A stretch of 15,202 bases of DNA, from contig PPDG01000247.1 of the NCBI GenBank assembly GCA_002899795.1, forward strand, positions 1 to 15,202, in the 5' to 3' direction. The translations under genes and the position numbers were made by a program. The notes under the pieces are model-generated. The model had not been told where the DNA came from. It searched no databases and saw only the letters and a program-made list of their open reading frames with translations. Origin of the DNA: Desulfobacteraceae bacterium. Lineage in GTDB: Bacteria > Desulfobacterota > Syntrophobacteria > BM002. Shown in pieces: positions 12,563 to 15,202 of the stretch (within the stretch, counting starts at the first letter, position 1; every line of letters begins with the position of its first letter).

Positions 12563-12743
12563 CCCGGATATTTCATGAATTGCTGTCGCGAGACCACGAA
12601 GATAGTTGTGCCACCGGGCAACCGCAGGGTGTTGGTTCCGAGGCGTACCTGAACGGTACGTCGCCGGGGCCGATACCCGAGGACGCCCGGAAGGACGGCC
12701 ATATCCGTGGTCGCAGCAAGTGATTCATGAGATATCCGGGCTA
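12560..12743. mobile_element. 184-bp MITE-like palindromic element
   Basis: Terminal inverted repeats TAGCCCGGATATTTCATGAAT (left, from 12560) and its complement ATTCATGAGATATCCGGGCTA (ending 12743) differ at one position, and similarity continues inward through ACCACG (12592-12597) and CGTGGT. The interior is also mirrored (CCGGGC with GCCCGG; GTACC-TGAAC-GGTAC at the centre), so the entire element folds on itself. If the TIR proper is GCCCGGATAT, both ends are flanked by TA, as a TA target duplication would give. No transposase is encoded. It fills the gap between the convergent mltC-like and HoxU-like genes and may also work as a bidirectional terminator. Confidence 0.65.
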
Positions 12744-12756
12744 ATAGGTGTGATGA

Positions 12757-13422
12757 TTAGCGGTTGGTTGTGGCCGCTTTGGTGTACTCTGGTTTGAGCA
12801 CCAGGGCACCGGTGGGGCAAACGTTGGCGCAGGCACCGCAATGGTGACAGGGGACATCGGCCGGATCTCCACTAGCAAAAAAACCGATCACCGTGTCAAA
12901 ACCTCGGTTGGCAAAAGTCAGAGGATTGTGGTCATTTCTTTGCCCACAAACGTAAACGCACTTGCCGCAAAGCACACAGCGGAAAGGATAATAGGTGAAG
13001 AAAATGAGGTCGACTTCCTCCTCCACATCCCGCTCTAAGCGCTCCAGGGGCCGCGGATTCAAACCGACCTCGAGGTGTTTGGCGGTGCGGATCAGCTGGC
13101 AACCATCTTTGGCTGGACAGACCTTGGGATGGCAACGGTGCGCAGACATGAGAAGCTTGAAGGCCATACGTTGAAGGCGTCTCACCGACGGGGTGGCTGT
13201 TCTTACCACCAAACCCTGGCGAACTTTTTCCGTACACGAGGTCACCGGGCGGTCAAGACCGTCGATCTCCACAAAGCACAACCTGCAGGAGGCGTGGGGA
13301 TGCTCCCGTGTCTTGATAAAACACATATTGGGAATAAAGATGGAGTTCTCGAGACACGCCTGGAGAACGGACTTTCCCTCTTCCACCTTGATTCTTTTGT
13401 CGTCGACTATCAGATTGACCAT
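12757..13422 (-). CDS. HoxU/NuoG-N-like iron-sulfur subunit of an NADH-linked oxidoreductase
   Basis: 221 residues, a soluble electron-transfer subunit. Order of clusters: a plant-type [2Fe-2S] domain with Cys34, Cys46, Cys49 and Cys63; a His/Cys3 [4Fe-4S] site around RCHPKVCPAKDGC (97-108); then two [4Fe-4S] motifs, Cys149-x2-152-x2-155-x3-159 and Cys192-x2-195-x2-198-x3-202-Pro. This matches HoxU, the N-terminal part of NuoG/HydA, and related subunits of NAD-dependent formate dehydrogenases. The His/Cys3 site has unusual spacing: C97-x4-C102-x5-C108 with His95 or His98 instead of H-x3-C-x2-C-x5-C. It follows the NuoF-like gene after 74 nt on the same strand, so the pair should form an NADH:acceptor diaphorase. 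No hydrogenase or formate dehydrogenase gene lies downstream; a partner may lie beyond 15202. Confidence 0.87.
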   Translation of the reverse strand: MVNLIVDDKRIKVEEGKSVLQACLENSIFIPNMCFIKTREHPHASCRLCFVEIDGLDRPVTSCTEKVRQGLVVRTATPSVRRLQRMAFKLLMSAHRCHPKVCPAKDGCQLIRTAKHLEVGLNPRPLERLERDVEEEVDLIFFTYYPFRCVLCGKCVYVCGQRNDHNPLTFANRGFDTVIGFFASGDPADVPCHHCGACANVCPTGALVLKPEYTKAATTNR

Positions 13423-13496
13423 AGTTACTCTTGCTTTAACGTGATTCGGTACACTCGTTCAGTGGCGATGGAGATGATCTTTGATCAGTCGCTTGC

Positions 13497-15041
13497 CTAT
13501 TTCTTCTCAGGGGATCGCTCGATAATGGGGGCCAGTTCAGGCGGCGAAACCTTTTCCACCGCGTCGTATTCCGGAGGACAGACCACCATACATTCCCCGC
13601 ATTTGACACATAACTCTTGGTCGACCGCCTTCTTTCTTCCCGTGGTTGTAAAAATGGCCTCCACCGGACAGCAGCCCACACAGACGTCACATCCCCGGGC
13701 GCACTTTTCCAGGTCGATGTAAAAGGCGGTGAGGGCGCGACACTTCAGGGCCGGACACCGCTTTTCTCTAACGTGGGCCTCGTATTCGTCCAGGAAATAC
13801 TTGAGGGAAGTGAGCACCGGATTGGGTGCGGTTTTCCCCAGACCACAAAGCGAACCGCTTTTAATATCCTCGCTCAGCGTTTCCAGAAGCCCCAGGTCTT
13901 TCTCCCTCCCTTCGCCTTTGGTGATGCGGTCCAATATATTAAGAAGATGACGGGTCCCTATTCTGCAAAAAGTACATTTGCCACATGATTCCTTTTGGGT
14001 GAAGTCAAGGAAATACCGGGAAACATCAACCATGCAGCTGTTTTCGTCCATCACCACCATGCCGCCGGACCCCATCATCGCTCCTGCCTCGGTCAGCGAA
14101 TCGAAATCGATGGGGGTGTCGAGAAAACTTTCTGGCAAACAGCCTCCGGAAGGCCCGCCGATTTGCACGGCTTTGAAGCTTTTCTTCTTGGGAATTCCAC
14201 CGCAGACATCAAAGATGAGCGTCCGGAGGCTCGTTCCCATGGCAATTTCAACCAGCCCTGGGTGATTGACGTTGCCGACTACAGAGAAAATGGCCGTGCC
14301 GGGACTTTCCTCGGTACCAATGCTGCGAAACCATTCTGCTCCTCTATTAATAATGGAGGGCAGGCAAGAGAGGGTCTTAACGTTATTTACTACGGTGGGT
14401 CGTCCCCAAAGACCTTTTTCCACCGGATACGGCGGACGGTGCTGAGGCATGCCACGCTTCCCTTCGATGGAGTGGATAAGCGCGGTTTCCTCGCCGCAAA
14501 CAAAGGCCCCGGAGCCCTGGAAGACCATGACTTCAAGATTGAACGATGTCCCCAAGATGGAGGATCCAAGAAGAGAAAGTTGTTCACCGCTCTTGATAGC
14601 TTGTTGAATTGTCTTTACGGCAAGGGGATATTCCGCCCTGACGTAAACATGGGCCTGGTTTGCCCCTATGGCGTAAGCACAGATCGCCAGACCCTCCAGC
14701 AGCTGGTGAGGGTTACTTTCAAGAATGGTGCGGTCCATGTAGGCGCCGGGGTCCCCTTCGTCTGCGTTGCAGATGACAATTTTTTCATCCGGGCCGGAAG
14801 CTCGTGCCAGTCTCCACTTACGACCGGCGGGAAAGCCGGCACCGCCTCTGCCCCGCAGTCCCGAGGTTTCAATGTCAGCAATCACTTCTTCGGGAGCAGA
14901 ACCCAGAGCCTTAACCAACCCTTCATATCCTCCCTCGGCAACGTATTGATAGATATCATTAGGATCGATGCGACCGCACTGTTCCATTACCAGTCGATGT
15001 TCCAGATTGAAGCGCGGAAAGTCCATCAGCGCGGGGATCAA
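13497..15041 (-). CDS. NuoF/HoxF-like NADH-binding flavoprotein with C-terminal ferredoxin domain
   Basis: 514 residues from a TTG at 15041 (AGGA 7-8 nt upstream); ATG 15026 is an alternative. It binds FMN and NAD(H) and passes electrons to iron-sulfur clusters. Motifs: GLRGRGGAGFPAGRKW (NADH/FMN loop), CNADEGDPGAYMDR, GSGAFVCGEETALI, and a [4Fe-4S] site from ESCGKCTFCRIG plus the distal Cys of SLCGLGKTAPNP. A C-terminal 2[4Fe-4S] domain follows: CARGCDVCVGCCP, whose first spacing is CX3C instead of CX2C, and a canonical CVKCGECMVVCPP. The same frame stays open upstream to the window edge apart from one TAG at 15053-15051. The family usually has an N-terminal thioredoxin-like [2Fe-2S] domain, so the gene may be longer and broken. 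Partner: the HoxU-like subunit downstream. Confidence 0.85.
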   Translation of the reverse strand: MIPALMDFPRFNLEHRLVMEQCGRIDPNDIYQYVAEGGYEGLVKALGSAPEEVIADIETSGLRGRGGAGFPAGRKWRLARASGPDEKIVICNADEGDPGAYMDRTILESNPHQLLEGLAICAYAIGANQAHVYVRAEYPLAVKTIQQAIKSGEQLSLLGSSILGTSFNLEVMVFQGSGAFVCGEETALIHSIEGKRGMPQHRPPYPVEKGLWGRPTVVNNVKTLSCLPSIINRGAEWFRSIGTEESPGTAIFSVVGNVNHPGLVEIAMGTSLRTLIFDVCGGIPKKKSFKAVQIGGPSGGCLPESFLDTPIDFDSLTEAGAMMGSGGMVVMDENSCMVDVSRYFLDFTQKESCGKCTFCRIGTRHLLNILDRITKGEGREKDLGLLETLSEDIKSGSLCGLGKTAPNPVLTSLKYFLDEYEAHVREKRCPALKCRALTAFYIDLEKCARGCDVCVGCCPVEAIFTTTGRKKAVDQELCVKCGECMVVCPPEYDAVEKVSPPELAPIIERSPEKK

Positions 15042-15050
15042 GTCGTTTTC

Positions 15051-15202
15051 CTAGGTGGCGCCAAGGACGTATTTGAAAACAGGATCACCCTTCTCTAGGT
15101 AAGATATTACCAGGACCTGCGCTCTAGCAGCGCTAACCTGGTGATAACAGATGGGGGGAAGCCCGGAAGTGGGATGATCGATCACCACCAGAGGTTCAGC
15201 AT
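15051..15202 (-). pseudogene. In-frame upstream part of the NuoF-like gene, ended by TAG (or 3' end of a separate gene)
   Basis: Translating the minus strand in the NuoF-like frame from the window edge gives 49 codons: PTSGLPPICYHQ, then ARAQVLVISYLEKGDPVFKY and VLGAT, then TAG (15053-15051), then ENDLIPAL running into the annotated protein. The join reads like one continuous protein, because the following ALMDFPRFNLEHRLVMEQCG corresponds to the linker that precedes the flavin domain in HoxF/HydB proteins. Possible readings are a nonsense mutation (for example CAG to TAG), a sequence error, or a separate upstream gene ending here with a TTG restart 9 nt later. Only 49 residues are visible, so I cannot tell which. 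Confidence 0.45.

Noticed and set aside
15051..15053. TAG read as pyrrolysine in the NuoF-like protein
   Set aside because: Pyrrolysine is known mainly in methylamine methyltransferases and no pyl gene is in the window. A nonsense change, sequence error or gene boundary is simpler; kept only as an alternative to test.
13995..15098. A 367-codon open frame on the + strand
   Set aside because: It runs antisense to the NuoF-like gene, which has full NADH/FMN and iron-sulfur motifs; the antisense product has no recognisable domain.

Overview
The window looks like a bacterial chromosome segment of roughly 50% GC, most likely from an anaerobic member of the Desulfobacterota (old Deltaproteobacteria) or a close relative. 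This is an inference from three things: a Desulfovibrio-type monocluster ferredoxin, a NuoF/HoxU-type flavin and iron-sulfur NADH dehydrogenase pair, and intergenic DNA full of short degenerate tandem words. No rRNA, tRNA, CRISPR array, phage gene or complete insertion sequence is visible.

Left part (1-8160). In order: a YkgJ-like Cys-cluster protein and a YciK-like short-chain dehydrogenase (+), a [4Fe-4S] ferredoxin (+), a coupled DHA2 drug exporter and HD-domain phosphohydrolase (-), a radical SAM protein (+), DNA polymerase IV (dinB, +) and a DUF484-GGDEF diguanylate cyclase (+). Nearly every gap here carries a tract of degenerate 7-nt or 9-nt units, often folded back on itself: 67-160, 1822-1915, 4421-4510, 5423-5494, 6728-6769 and 7911-8052. 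Each tract uses its own word family, but the periodicity is shared.

Middle part (8161-10750). An AlaA-like class I/II aminotransferase and a membrane-anchored rhodanese overlap by ATGA on the minus strand. Between the aminotransferase and the upstream SlyD-like FKBP gene lies a 320-bp leader. It encodes a 33-residue, alanine-rich peptide (9 Ala, with an AAAAFAA run) behind a strong ribosome binding site, followed by two tandem intrinsic terminators whose arms can pair with each other and with the leader ORF. This has the architecture of an alanine-sensing transcription attenuator and is the best candidate here for an undescribed regulatory system.

Right part (10750-15202). A 680-bp non-coding stretch holds several GC-rich hairpins and a 170-bp imperfect palindrome. 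It is followed by an MltC-like lytic transglycosylase (+), whose stop codon is made by the end of a 184-bp palindromic MITE-like element. Facing it are a HoxU-like iron-sulfur subunit and a NuoF/HoxF-like flavoprotein (-), which together form an NADH diaphorase module. No catalytic partner lies downstream. The NuoF-like reading frame continues to the right edge of the window but is broken by an in-frame TAG at 15051-15053.
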